Below are positions 7,560 through 16,635 of a stretch of DNA of 64,000 bases, piece by piece. The notes below the pieces were generated by a model. That model was not told the origin of the DNA. It did no database searches and was given only the letters and a program-made list of their open reading frames with translations. This DNA is from Ruminococcus sp. XPD3002 (GTDB taxonomy: Bacteria; Bacillota; Clostridia; Oscillospirales; Ruminococcaceae). Within the stretch, counting starts at the first letter, position 1. Every line of letters begins with the position of its first letter. Location of the stretch: the NCBI GenBank assembly GCA_900119535.1, contig FPJT01000011.1, forward strand, positions 1 through 64,000. The letters are read 5' to 3'. Position numbers and translations under genes: made by a program.

Positions 7560-8599
7560 ATGGTTTTATTGATCAACCAAAATGGAAAAAAGTTGAATAT
7601 TCACGTTCTCAAATAATAAAGGCTGGTAAAACAATTAGAAAAGACGACATTTCTGTAGATGAAAAGGCAAATGCTATCACTATAATAGATAATTGGCGTG
7701 CTGCACACGCCTATCCCTTGCATGTTATATATATGCATTTACGAAGAATGGGAGAAAGTAACAAAGAAATTATTGTTGCAGAACGTTTGAAAAGATTGGA
7801 TTCAATATTAAGCAAACTACGAAGAGAGACAAATATGAGTTTGTGGACAATGCAAGATCTTGGTGGATGTCGTTTTATTGTTCCAACTATTGAAGATGTA
7901 TATAAATATGCAGCTAAATATGAAGCTTCCAAAAAAAGGCACATACTAAAAGAAAAATATGATTACATTGAAAATCCAAAATCATCCGGATACAGAAGTG
8001 TTCATTATGTTTATGAATATCATAGTGACACAACAGATACATACAATAGGAATATGTTGATTGAAATTCAATTTCGTACTCACCTTCAGCATTTATGGGC
8101 TACCGCAGTCGAGACAATGGGGCTATTTACTAAAAATGCTATAAAATCAGGACAAGGAGATGAAGATGTAAAACGTTTTTTTGTATTAGCATCATCTTTA
8201 TTTGCAATTAAAGAAAAACAAAATATTGTACCAAATACTATAAATGACATAGACGAAATAGTATCAGAAATAGAAAGTCTAAATGCAAAACATAATTATC
8301 TGGATTTTTTAAGTGGAATAAAGGTTGCTGTAGATTATCAAAAAATTAAAAAGAAGACGTCATATTACATTTTAATATTGAACTATGAAACTCATAGATT
8401 ATCAATAAAACCATTTTTAGCAAGTGAATTTGAATCTGCAAATGAATTATATAATAAACTTGAAAGGCACAAAAACGAAGCGCAAATGGATGCTGTACTT
8501 GTTCGTGTTTCTTCATTTGAAACACTTAGATCAGCATATCCTAATTATTTTTCAGATATAAACGAATTTGTAAATATTATTAAATCCTATTTACAATAA
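7556..8599 (+). CDS. RelA/SpoT-family (p)ppGpp synthetase-like protein embedded in the hsd operon
   Basis: 347 residues. Residues about 45-200 are a RelA/SpoT synthetase domain. It has NWRAAHAYPL, the ATP-binding RLKRLDSILSK pattern (78-87), DLGGCRF with the predicted metal-binding Asp101, the G-loop GYRSVH (Tyr146) and EIQFRT with Glu170. All expected catalytic positions are present, so it should transfer pyrophosphate from ATP. Whether it makes (p)ppGpp, (p)ppApp or modifies tRNA, as toxSAS enzymes do, cannot be told. There is no HD hydrolase, TGS or ACT domain. The C-terminal 110 residues (ending near AYPNYFSDINEF) are an accessory domain. The start overlaps the hsdS stop (ATGA) and hsdR begins 12 bases after its stop. 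It is AT-rich like the hsdS TRDs. A guard or abortive-infection role is inferred. Confidence 0.88.
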   Translation: MNGFIDQPKWKKVEYSRSQIIKAGKTIRKDDISVDEKANAITIIDNWRAAHAYPLHVIYMHLRRMGESNKEIIVAERLKRLDSILSKLRRETNMSLWTMQDLGGCRFIVPTIEDVYKYAAKYEASKKRHILKEKYDYIENPKSSGYRSVHYVYEYHSDTTDTYNRNMLIEIQFRTHLQHLWATAVETMGLFTKNAIKSGQGDEDVKRFFVLASSLFAIKEKQNIVPNTINDIDEIVSEIESLNAKHNYLDFLSGIKVAVDYQKIKKKTSYYILILNYETHRLSIKPFLASEFESANELYNKLERHKNEAQMDAVLVRVSSFETLRSAYPNYFSDINEFVNIIKSYLQ

Positions 8600-8611
8600 G
8601 AAGGTGAACTT

Positions 8612-11600
8612 ATGAGCTACGATTATTCCGAAAACATACTTGTACAGGGCGCAGCAGGAGATCTTCTCCGTGACGAACTGGGCTGGAACGTTGTTTTTGC
8701 CTATAACGAAGAGAAACTCGGCGTTGACGGCACACTCGGCAGAACTTCATATAAAGAAATACTGCTGATGCGGTATTTTCGTGCTGCTCTGAAAGACCTC
8801 AACCCGTGGATAACAGATACTCAGATAACTGAGGCAGAAAAGCTCATGACTGAGCATATGTCTACTGCCTCGCTTATCCAGATAAACGAGGAGAAGTACG
8901 GATATATCCGTGACGGAATCCCTGTGACCGTGAAACGTCCCGACGGCAGAACTGAAACTAAAAAGGCTAAGGTCATAAACTTCAATGAGCCTTGCAAGAA
9001 TCATTTCCTCGCTGTCAAGGAACTGAAAATACACGGCGATCTCTACCGCCGCAGAACGGATATTGTCGGATTTGTAAACGGCATTCCGCTTCTGTTCATA
9101 GAACTGAAAAGAACCGATGTAGACGTTCAGAACGCCTACTATGATAACTATACAGACTACCTCTCAACGATACCGCAGCTGTTCTACTATAACGCTTTTC
9201 TCATGCTGTCAAACGGTATGCAGGCTAAGGTAGGAACTCTCGAAAGCAAGTATGAGTTTTTTCACGAATGGAAACGCCTTGCAGAGGACGATCAGGGCAG
9301 CGTCGAGCTTGAAACAATGCTGAGAGGTATCTGCAAAAAAGAGAACTTCATTGACCTGCTTGAAAACTTCATACTCTATGATCATTCGGGCGGACATACC
9401 GCAAAGATTCTTGCAAGGAATCATCAATATCTCGGCGTAAACGAGGCCGTAAAGGCTTATTCTGAGAGAAAGCTGAATGACGGAAAGCTCGGTGTTTTCT
9501 GGCACACTCAGGGCAGCGGCAAGAGCTACTCCATGCTGTTCCTTTCACAGAAGATTCGCCGCAAGTTTGAAGGCTCTCCGACAATAGTAATACTAACCGA
9601 CCGTGACGACCTTAACAGACAGATAAGCGATACTTTCGAGAACTGCGGACTTCTCGGCAAGACAAAGGCTTCACAGTTTATCGCTTCAAGTGGAGATGAT
9701 CTTGTCAGAAAGCTGGAGAAGAATCCTAGCTTTGTTTTCACTCTGATACAGAAGTTCAACAAGCCTGATGTTAAGCCTATATATCCAGACCATGATATAA
9801 TCATCATGTCAGACGAAGCGCACCGTAGTCAGTACGGAGTATATGCTGACAATATGATAAAACTGCTCCCTACAGCTTCAAGGATCGGATTCACAGGTAC
9901 TCCGCTGTTGTCAAGTGATAATATAACAGCAAGAACGTTCGGCGGATATATCTCTATCTATGACTTTAAACGTGCTGTTGAGGACGGCGCAACTGTTCCG
10001 CTGTACTATGAAAACAGAGGTGAGAAGATCGAAGACCTTCGCAATCCTGATATTACAGATAAGATACTTGACGCTATCGAAAATGCGGACATTGATCCTG
10101 ACCACCAGGATAAGCTTGAAGCGGAGTTTGCGAAGGAGATACACCTGCTTACAGCTGAGCCGAGGCTGCGCTCCATAGCTAAAGATTTTGTAAAACATTA
10201 CTCTGATCTATGGACAAGCGGTAAGGCAATGTTCGTTTGCCTGAATAAGGTTACCTGTGTTCGTATGTATGACTATGTTCAGGAATACTGGAAAAAAGAA
10301 ATAGAAAGCCTTGCTTCTGCACTGAAAACTGCAACACAGCAGGAAGCACAGGAGCTTGAACGCAAGATCAAATGGATGCAGGAAACAGAAATGGCTGTTG
10401 TTATCAGTCAGGAGCAGAATGAAATACAGACCTTTGATAAGTGGAAGCTTGATATAAAAACTCACCGTACAAAAATGGAAAAGCGTGAGCTTGATAAAGA
10501 GTTTAAAGATTCTGAGAATCCGCTTAGGGTTGTTTTTGTCTGTGCAATGTGGCTGACAGGATTTGACGTCAAGTGCCTGTCATGCCTGTATCTGGACAAG
10601 CCGCTGAAAGCTCATACTCTTATGCAGACTATCGCCCGTGCTAATCGTGTGAATGCTGGTAAAAGCAATGGACTTATTATTGATTACATTGGTATCGTAA
10701 AAGCGCTAAGAAAAGCTCTTGCTGACTACACTGCTAATAATGGTAAGGGCGGTGACGATCCTACAATAGATAAGGAAAAGCTTATACAGCGAATACTAGA
10801 GACAATCGGAAAAGTAAAGCAGTACTTCAAGGAAAGAGATTTTGAAGTACGAAGTCTTATAGATGCGACAGGCTTCAAGAAAATGCAGTTTCTGAGAGAT
10901 GCATCTGACATAGTGTGCGGAAGTATTGAAGATCGGAAAACATTTACTACATACGCTTCAGAAATAAGTCGTCTTATAAAATATACCGATAGATCGGACA
11001 TAACCGGCGATACAAGGAAGGAATATGAAGCTATAGCTGCTATATATTCTGAAATACAGAAAAAGCGTAAGCATACTGATACAACTGATCTGATGATAGA
11101 GATCAATAATATTATCAATCAGTATGTAGCTGTAAATGCTAATCCGAATATAACAGAATCTAACCGTCAGTTTGATATAAGTAAGATCAATTTTGAGCTG
11201 CTTATCAGAGAGTTTGCGAAAGTCAAGCATAAGAATCTTGTGATGAAAGACCTTGAAGATGTGATAATGTTAAAGCTCAATCAAATGGTATTCGGAAATC
11301 CTAACAGAATAGACTATTATGAACGTTATCAGCAAATAATAGCCGATTATAACAGTGAACAAGATCGTACTAAAATTGAAAAGACATTCATGGACTTAAT
11401 GAACTTTGCAAGCAGTCTAAATAAAGAAGAACAACGTTATGTTCGTGAAGGGTTTACAAGTGATGAAGAATTATCCATGTTTGATATGCTGTTCAAAGAG
11501 AATCTATCGCCGAATGATATCAAGAAAATTAAGGAGGTAGCTGTTAAACTTCTGTATAAAGCCAAAGCTAAAATTGCTGAGCTTGATCATTGGACGGATA

Positions 11601-11743
11601 AGCAGGAGACAAAAGCAGAGGTTGATAATCTTATAAGAGATACATTGTGGGCTGAACTCCCTGAAAGCTATGATGAAGTTAGTATATCAGTTTACAGGCA
11701 GAAAATTTACGAGTACCTCTTCACAAGATATAATATTGCATAA
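8612..11743 (+). CDS. hsdR: Type I restriction-modification system, restriction/translocase subunit HsdR
   Basis: 1043 residues, full length. The N-terminal PD-(D/E)XK nuclease region includes PLLFIELKR (Glu164, Lys166). The SF2 motor has Walker A TQGSGKS (Lys304), DEAH at 401-404, SRIGFTGTPL and, further on, WLTGFDVKCLS and ARANRVNAGKSNG. The C-terminal 300 residues are helical and charged and probably bind HsdM/HsdS. It translocates DNA with ATP and cuts away from the recognition site. GAAGGTG precedes the ATG. It is the last gene of the operon. The 3' third is AT-richer than the motor region. No disabling change is seen. Confidence 0.96.
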   Translation: MSYDYSENILVQGAAGDLLRDELGWNVVFAYNEEKLGVDGTLGRTSYKEILLMRYFRAALKDLNPWITDTQITEAEKLMTEHMSTASLIQINEEKYGYIRDGIPVTVKRPDGRTETKKAKVINFNEPCKNHFLAVKELKIHGDLYRRRTDIVGFVNGIPLLFIELKRTDVDVQNAYYDNYTDYLSTIPQLFYYNAFLMLSNGMQAKVGTLESKYEFFHEWKRLAEDDQGSVELETMLRGICKKENFIDLLENFILYDHSGGHTAKILARNHQYLGVNEAVKAYSERKLNDGKLGVFWHTQGSGKSYSMLFLSQKIRRKFEGSPTIVILTDRDDLNRQISDTFENCGLLGKTKASQFIASSGDDLVRKLEKNPSFVFTLIQKFNKPDVKPIYPDHDIIIMSDEAHRSQYGVYADNMIKLLPTASRIGFTGTPLLSSDNITARTFGGYISIYDFKRAVEDGATVPLYYENRGEKIEDLRNPDITDKILDAIENADIDPDHQDKLEAEFAKEIHLLTAEPRLRSIAKDFVKHYSDLWTSGKAMFVCLNKVTCVRMYDYVQEYWKKEIESLASALKTATQQEAQELERKIKWMQETEMAVVISQEQNEIQTFDKWKLDIKTHRTKMEKRELDKEFKDSENPLRVVFVCAMWLTGFDVKCLSCLYLDKPLKAHTLMQTIARANRVNAGKSNGLIIDYIGIVKALRKALADYTANNGKGGDDPTIDKEKLIQRILETIGKVKQYFKERDFEVRSLIDATGFKKMQFLRDASDIVCGSIEDRKTFTTYASEISRLIKYTDRSDITGDTRKEYEAIAAIYSEIQKKRKHTDTTDLMIEINNIINQYVAVNANPNITESNRQFDISKINFELLIREFAKVKHKNLVMKDLEDVIMLKLNQMVFGNPNRIDYYERYQQIIADYNSEQDRTKIEKTFMDLMNFASSLNKEEQRYVREGFTSDEELSMFDMLFKENLSPNDIKKIKEVAVKLLYKAKAKIAELDHWTDKQETKAEVDNLIRDTLWAELPESYDEVSISVYRQKIYEYLFTRYNIA

Positions 11744-11907
11744 ATGTCTTGAAGAAAATGTGGATGTATGCTCAATAATTTTACACTTTCTTTTTATTAT
11801 TTTTCATAATAACGTAAATTATTGTGTATTGTGAAAGTCAACGAATAATAAAGCAAACCTCTCCTATAAAGGTAATGTCATTAAGCTAACCGAATACGAT
11901 AAAGGAA

Positions 11908-11944
11908 CAGGAGTATGTTTGTGATATAAGCGAACATACTCCTG
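11908..11944 (+). terminator. Hairpin after hsdR, probable operon terminator
   Basis: CAGGAGTATGTT (11908-11919) pairs perfectly with AACATACTCCTG (11933-11944). The T-tract is weak and delayed (TATTACTTTTT). It lies 165 bp past the hsdR stop. Apart from this hairpin and the repeats at 12131-12205, I see nothing gene-like between 11744 and 12225. Confidence 0.55.
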
Positions 11945-12130
11945 CTATTACTTTTTGCAAAATGGCACGACGAAAAGACAGATCAAGGATCTGCCTGAAA
12001 AAATCAATGACATAGTAGAAGAATTATGGTAGTCTGTAATTGAAGGGTATAGCGGAATGGTAAAGAGTTTTTCTATCGTAAGAGTAAAATATCCCGCGTC
12101 TTCCCTCCCGCTGTCCAATGATGTATAATA

Positions 12131-12205
12131 AACTCCAAGAAACTTGATGGAGTAAATTGGAGATTCCAAAAAACTCCAAAAAACTCCATGTAGTAAATTG
12201 GAGTT
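12131..12205. repeat. ACTCCA/TGGAGT repeat cluster upstream of IS66
   Basis: ACTCCA and its complement TGGAG(T) recur several times within 75 bp, including two copies of GTAAATTGGAG. The cluster can fold into competing hairpins just upstream of the IS66 tnpA ribosome binding site. It may be part of the element's left end or a control on its translation. Confidence 0.4.
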
Positions 12206-12225
12206 ATTTAGACACGGGAGGTAGC

Positions 12226-12549
12226 ATGATGCAGAATAAAACAACAGAGATCGCAACGATCAGACAGGCAGTACGCCTGCAGGAATGGTCGGAACTGATC
12301 AAAACACAGCAAGCGAGTGGTCTGACCATAAAGCAGTGGTGTGAAGAGAACGGCATCAAGCCGAACACATTCTACTGCCGGCTGAAAAAGATCCGTGAGC
12401 AGTTCATTGAAGCTCCGACGATAGTTCCGCTGAATGTTTCGCAGCAGCGTCAGTCAGAGATCCACATAGGTAAAAATGATCTTCAGATCTCACTGCCGTC
12501 AGACATCGATCCCGAAACTCTCCTCGCACTGGTGAAAGCCCTATGCTGA
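12226..12549 (+). CDS. tnpA: IS66 family accessory protein TnpA (HTH)
   Basis: 107 residues starting at the first of two adjacent ATGs, 5 bases after GGGAGGTAG. Residues about 15-60 are an IS66 Orf1-type helix-turn-helix (SGLTIKQWCEENGIKPNTFY). It ends in an acidic, leucine-rich tail. The 3' end overlaps tnpB by 7 bases, so translation is probably coupled. In IS66 elements this small protein is needed for transposition; its exact role is unclear. Confidence 0.88.
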   Translation: MMQNKTTEIATIRQAVRLQEWSELIKTQQASGLTIKQWCEENGIKPNTFYCRLKKIREQFIEAPTIVPLNVSQQRQSEIHIGKNDLQISLPSDIDPETLLALVKALC

Positions 12550-12899
12550 ACGATATTTCTTCAAATCAGCAAGTCTACCTCGTCACCGGCTACACCGATC
12601 TGCGGCGTTCCATTGACGGCCTTGCCATGATAATACAGGGGCAGCTCAGACTCGATCCGTTCAGCAGCGCACTCTTCCTGTTCTGCGGCAGACGCCGTGA
12701 CCGTATCAAAGGTCTTCTTTGGGAAGGAGACGGATTTCTATTGGTCTACAAGCGGCTGGACAACGGACAGTTCCAATGGCCACGCAATGAAATTGAGGCA
12801 AAACTGCTGACACCTCAGCAGACAAGATGGCTGCTTGAAGGTCTGAAGATCGATCAGCCTAAGGCGATCAAAGACGGTAAAACAGGCATGATCTATTGA
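12543..12899 (+). CDS. tnpB: IS66 family accessory protein TnpB
   Basis: 118 residues matching the IS66 Orf2-like family. It shows the typical core VTGYTDLRRSIDGLA near residues 14-28, FLFCGRRRDRIKGLLWEGDGF in the middle and YKRLDNGQFQWP after it. Length is normal and there is no frameshift. It overlaps tnpA and is followed 92 bp later by tnpC. The protein assists transposition; the mechanism is not known. Confidence 0.93.
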   Translation: MLNDISSNQQVYLVTGYTDLRRSIDGLAMIIQGQLRLDPFSSALFLFCGRRRDRIKGLLWEGDGFLLVYKRLDNGQFQWPRNEIEAKLLTPQQTRWLLEGLKIDQPKAIKDGKTGMIY

Positions 12900-12991
12900 A
12901 CCGAAAGCAAGGAGAATTTGCCTATTTTTCTTGCTTTTTCGCTTGTTTTGTGGTATAATATATGTATAGTTTCAGGAACGGAGGAAGCAGT

Positions 12992-14521
12992 ATGTCTGAG
13001 CAGAATGCAGTAAAAAATGATCTGTCAATAGCACAGGAAATTTCTGCGCTCCGCTCAAGAGTTGCCATACTTGAAGAAGAACTTGCATTTGCACAGGATC
13101 AGCTTTCATGGCTGAAAAAGCAGATATTCGGCCGCAGAACTGAACAGGCCTCCGTTATCATGGATGCCTTGCAGCTCTCTCTGTTTCCGGAAGAACAGAA
13201 GTCTCAGGTACAGCCAAAGCCTGAAACAGTCACAGTCCCTGAGCATAAACGCAGAACAAAGCGTACTCACGATGACTGGATGGAAACACTGGCTATTGAG
13301 GAAGTCAAGCATCAGGAAGAGCATCCTGTATGCGAGAGCTGCGGTGCGGAGATGAAGGAGATAGGCAAGGAAAAGACTTATGACGAGCTTGTCTACACTC
13401 CCGCGAATTATCATATCCGCAGGCATATCGTATATACCTACAAATGCCCCGAGTGCGGCGAAAAGCCTGAGAATGATGCAGTTCATTCCGATGAAATTGA
13501 GCGCTGCAATATCCGACGCGCTGAGTACCCGAAGCCCATGATACCCGGAAGTTTCTGCTCGCCTGAGCTGCTTGCACATATCGTATACGAGAAGTATGCG
13601 AAAGCAGTTCCGCTGCACCGGCAGGAAAAGGACCTTGCCTCAAAGCATATCCCGTTGCTGAAAGCTACAATGTCAAACTGGGTAGGTGCAGCAGCTGAAA
13701 AGTGGTGTATGCCGATAGTGGAGGAAATGCACAGGATGCTGCTTGCCGGAGAAGTAATCCACGCAGACGAGACACGCATACAGGTGCTGCATGAGGAAGG
13801 CAGGAAAGCGACTGCCGAGTCGAAGATGTGGGTATACTGCAATGGGAAACTGAATGACCGCAGCATTGTCATTTTCGACTACAAGCCCACCCGGAAAGGC
13901 GAAAATGCACAGGCCTTCCTGAAGGGCTTTGACGGTTATCTGGTGCGTGACGGATACAACGGCTATCATGTGGTGAAAGGCGTAAAACACTGTGGTTGCA
14001 TGACTCATGTTCGCCGTTATTTCGTCAATGCACTGCCGAAGGATAAGTCCGCACAGGAAAGGTCGGTTGCAGCAGAAGCGGTCAGATACTTTGAGCGGAT
14101 ATACCATGAAGAAAACCTGCTGTCAGACATGACGGCTGAGGAAAGATATGAGCAGCGTCTGGCGAAGGTAAAGCCTTTGCTCGATGCTTTCTTTGCGTGG
14201 CTTGAAACGCTTCATGTCAGCGGAAAGAGTGCTCTTGCCAAGGCAGTAGCCTATGCGCTGAATGAAAAGCCGTATCTATACACGTTTCTGGAAAACGGGA
14301 ATGTTCCCATAGACAATAACCGTGCCGAAAATGCCATAAGGCCCTTTGCTGTGGGCAGAAAGAACTGGATGCACAGCAATACGGCGAACGGTGCGAAAGC
14401 AAGCGCAGCGCTGTATTCAATCGTTGCAACGGCACAGGCTAACGGGCTGAACACAGAGAAGTATCTGACAGAGCTGTTCTCACATCCGGCAGGAACAATT
14501 CTCCTTCCATTCAATACATGA
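12992..14521 (+). CDS. tnpC: IS66 family transposase TnpC
   Basis: 509 residues. The ATG at 12992 is chosen because CGGAGG lies just upstream; an earlier in-frame ATG at 12962 has none. Order of domains: coiled coil (about 12-45), a basic linker, an IS66 zinc-binding region with CESCG and CPECGE, then the DDE core. Catalytic residues are probably the Asp of HADETRIQ, the Asp of LVRDGYNGYH and the Glu of NNRAENAIRP. The IS66 C-terminal region closes the protein (VATAQANGLNTEKYL). All key residues are present, so the transposase is probably active. Confidence 0.95.
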   Translation: MSEQNAVKNDLSIAQEISALRSRVAILEEELAFAQDQLSWLKKQIFGRRTEQASVIMDALQLSLFPEEQKSQVQPKPETVTVPEHKRRTKRTHDDWMETLAIEEVKHQEEHPVCESCGAEMKEIGKEKTYDELVYTPANYHIRRHIVYTYKCPECGEKPENDAVHSDEIERCNIRRAEYPKPMIPGSFCSPELLAHIVYEKYAKAVPLHRQEKDLASKHIPLLKATMSNWVGAAAEKWCMPIVEEMHRMLLAGEVIHADETRIQVLHEEGRKATAESKMWVYCNGKLNDRSIVIFDYKPTRKGENAQAFLKGFDGYLVRDGYNGYHVVKGVKHCGCMTHVRRYFVNALPKDKSAQERSVAAEAVRYFERIYHEENLLSDMTAEERYEQRLAKVKPLLDAFFAWLETLHVSGKSALAKAVAYALNEKPYLYTFLENGNVPIDNNRAENAIRPFAVGRKNWMHSNTANGAKASAALYSIVATAQANGLNTEKYLTELFSHPAGTILLPFNT

Positions 14522-14528
14522 TATACAG

Positions 14529-14552
14529 ACAGGCTCACCGAGGTGAGCCTGT
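14529..14552 (+). terminator. Terminator after IS66 tnpC
   Basis: ACAGGCTCACC, 2-base loop, GGTGAGCCTGT, then TTCTTTG. A perfect 11-bp stem 8 bp after the tnpC stop. Confidence 0.8.
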
Positions 14553-14598
14553 TTCTTTGATACTATGTATCGGCGGTTTACACTTACCAAAGAAGAGA

Positions 14599-14623
14599 GC
14601 AGGCAGCCAATACGGCTGCCTGC
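14599..14623 (-). terminator. Terminator of the LRR-peptidase gene
   Basis: GCAGGCAGCC / GGCTGCCTGC, a perfect 10-bp stem with a 5-base loop, 20 bp beyond the stop of the leftward LRR gene and followed by a T/C-rich run on that strand. Confidence 0.75.
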
Positions 14624-14642
14624 ATCGTGGAGGTTTATATTA

Positions 14643-16454
14643 TTACTGGTTCTTTATTGCTTCAAAGAATTCATCAACTGTCATATTATATTTTTTTGTG
14701 TTGACAATGTTTTCATATTTGTATTGCATCATAAGATTACAATCAGATACATTTCCGTCATTCTTTAAATTGAGTTCAGAATACCAGCTTCCGTCAGTGA
14801 GATTTATATATACATAATCATTTTTATTGTGCGTTAGTTCGTTTACATTATAGATCAGCAGTCTTGCATCCCAACCATCCCAGCAGGCATCATTCTTATC
14901 CGCTGCATTTTCTCTGTATTCCATACCGAAGCATACCGTGGCATGAGGACCATTGGTGTCTTTATATTTTTCAACAATAAAAACTGCTGCATCCTCTCCA
15001 TAGGTGATATACTCAGCATATCGCATCATTTCTTCACTTAATCTGTGTGTGCTGATATCTGTTTCATAATCGAAAGAAGACCTGTTTATATTGCTGAATA
15101 CAGTAGTTACGTACGAAATCACATCATCAGGCATACTGATTGTTCCATTTATGTCACTTAATTTGTCATATCCCGGAGCATAATCTGATACCTGTAACTT
15201 ATTAGAGGATGTCAATACGCTCACAGCAGCCATTCCGGAACATATTCCGTTATTAAGTTTGTTAAAATGTCCGTTTTCATAAGGAAGGTGCTGTTCATTA
15301 AAATATAACCGGCCGCCATGTGACCAGGCTGCTATAGTATTTGACTTTCTCCACTCATAATCCAAATAACGATCAGAAGCAAGTGAAGCAGCTTCATTGA
15401 TATTATGGAATGTCAGTCCATAATTGTTTGCATAATTCTTCACTCTTCCGGAACCTGTGCTCCAGATTACGAAATCATTATTCTTCAACAGATGAGAATT
15501 TTCAAGATGATAGCCAAGAGCATAATAACCTATACTTGCGTTTGGATTCTTGCTTACAAATACCTTCATCTGAGGACAGCAATAGAATGCATAATCACCA
15601 ATCGATATGATATTCTCAGACATCAGAACTGTTTTGAGCATATCACATTCATAGAATGCACCAAGTCCGATATTTGTAACGGAATCCGGTATGAAGATCT
15701 TATCCAGCGAATCACAGTTGCTGAACGAATGTACTCCTATGGAAGCCAGTCCGTCAGGAAGATTCACTCTGGTTGCACTTGAACAATTATAGAATGCAAA
15801 ATCGGGCAGAGAAGTTATAGGCGCAGAAGATATGTCTATCCTATCAGAACCTGTGCAGTCGTAAAATGCTGCTGTTCCCATATCGCTTACATTGTGAAGT
15901 ACTATGGTCTGCATACCCGAACAACCCCAGAATGCGTGGGAGCCGATATGTGAAGCAGATGCTGCTATACCTGCATTTTGAAGTGAGACACAGTTAGTAA
16001 ACGCACTGTCACCAATAAAGTCAGGTGTACCATATACACAGACAAGATTTGTGCAGTTGTAGAATGCTGCACCTCCTATCGGGAGATCTCCGATAACAAT
16101 ATTTGAGAGATTTGTCTGATCCTGAAAGGCATGATGGCTTATAGCCGTCACCGGACGATCAATACCACCGACTTCTACTGTTGACGGTATCTCAACCCAT
16201 GAATTATTTTCCTTGAGCATACTTCCGCATACCTCCAGATGATTGTCTGATGGATCCTGGAGGAAGTAAAGGGTGGATTTTGAATTGTATTCATACTTTA
16301 TCTCTGTAATTTTTCCTGAAGCTTTTGGAGTGGTTGCTTCTGCTACGATAGAGCAAATTGACTGATCAACGCCTGGGATGACCGGAACAGCGTATGCAGC
16401 GCTTACTGTTATCCCTACAGCAAGCAGTAATGAAAGTGTTTTTTTAGTATTCAT
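14643..16454 (-). CDS. Secreted BspA-like LRR protein with C-terminal cysteine-peptidase-like region
   Basis: 603 residues from the ATG at 16454, which has AGGAG 6 bases upstream; the frame continues further 5' without such a site. Residues 1-25 are a signal peptide (MNTKKTLSLLLAVGITVSAAYA). Residues about 100-320 are LRR_5 repeats, each with a variant of AFYNCTNL or IGDYAFYCC. The C-terminal 200 residues differ: Cys405 in NNGICSGMAAV, His504 in GPHATVCFG and Asn536 in LLIYNVNE follow the Cys-His-Asn order of papain-like peptidases. That assignment is inference. There is no dockerin or sortase signal. It has its own promoter with phased upstream repeats. Confidence 0.8.
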   Translation of the reverse strand: MNTKKTLSLLLAVGITVSAAYAVPVIPGVDQSICSIVAEATTPKASGKITEIKYEYNSKSTLYFLQDPSDNHLEVCGSMLKENNSWVEIPSTVEVGGIDRPVTAISHHAFQDQTNLSNIVIGDLPIGGAAFYNCTNLVCVYGTPDFIGDSAFTNCVSLQNAGIAASASHIGSHAFWGCSGMQTIVLHNVSDMGTAAFYDCTGSDRIDISSAPITSLPDFAFYNCSSATRVNLPDGLASIGVHSFSNCDSLDKIFIPDSVTNIGLGAFYECDMLKTVLMSENIISIGDYAFYCCPQMKVFVSKNPNASIGYYALGYHLENSHLLKNNDFVIWSTGSGRVKNYANNYGLTFHNINEAASLASDRYLDYEWRKSNTIAAWSHGGRLYFNEQHLPYENGHFNKLNNGICSGMAAVSVLTSSNKLQVSDYAPGYDKLSDINGTISMPDDVISYVTTVFSNINRSSFDYETDISTHRLSEEMMRYAEYITYGEDAAVFIVEKYKDTNGPHATVCFGMEYRENAADKNDACWDGWDARLLIYNVNELTHNKNDYVYINLTDGSWYSELNLKNDGNVSDCNLMMQYKYENIVNTKKYNMTVDEFFEAIKNQ

Positions 16455-16597
16455 AATTTTCTCCTGTTGTAATAGATTTTGATATATATATTTCGTCTGA
16501 AAGCAGTGTGCACATCTGCAAAAACGGATGAAATGCATTAATTATAAGAATTTGTATCAAAAATTGATTCGTTAGATGTAATAATTATTATGCTGAG

Positions 16598-16626
16598 ATT
16601 GTAGCACATTGTAATCCGAAAGTCAA
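16598..16626 (-). promoter_or_regulatory. SigA-type promoter of the LRR-peptidase gene
   Basis: On the minus strand: TTGACT (16626-16621), 17-bp spacer, TACAAT (16603-16598). The start codon is about 145 bp further on. Three phased repeats lie directly upstream of the -35. Confidence 0.7.
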
Positions 16627-16635
16627 CGTTTTTAA

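Larger units (their letters stand above)
12226..14552 (+). mobile_element. IS66-family insertion sequence, complete three-gene set
   Basis: tnpA, tnpB and tnpC lie in the standard order and all frames are intact, followed by a terminator hairpin at 14529-14552. The outer ends are not fixed: I could not find matching terminal inverted repeats or an 8-bp target duplication by eye. GTAAATTGGAG near 12192 on the left and GGCGGTTTAC near 14572 on the right have IS66-like GTAA/TTAC ends but do not match each other well. Intact genes suggest recent arrival. Confidence 0.85.

Noticed and set aside
12131..14580. Exact IS66 terminal repeats and 8-bp target duplication
   Set aside because: GTAA/TTAC-ended candidates on each side do not match each other well enough by eye to fix the element's ends.
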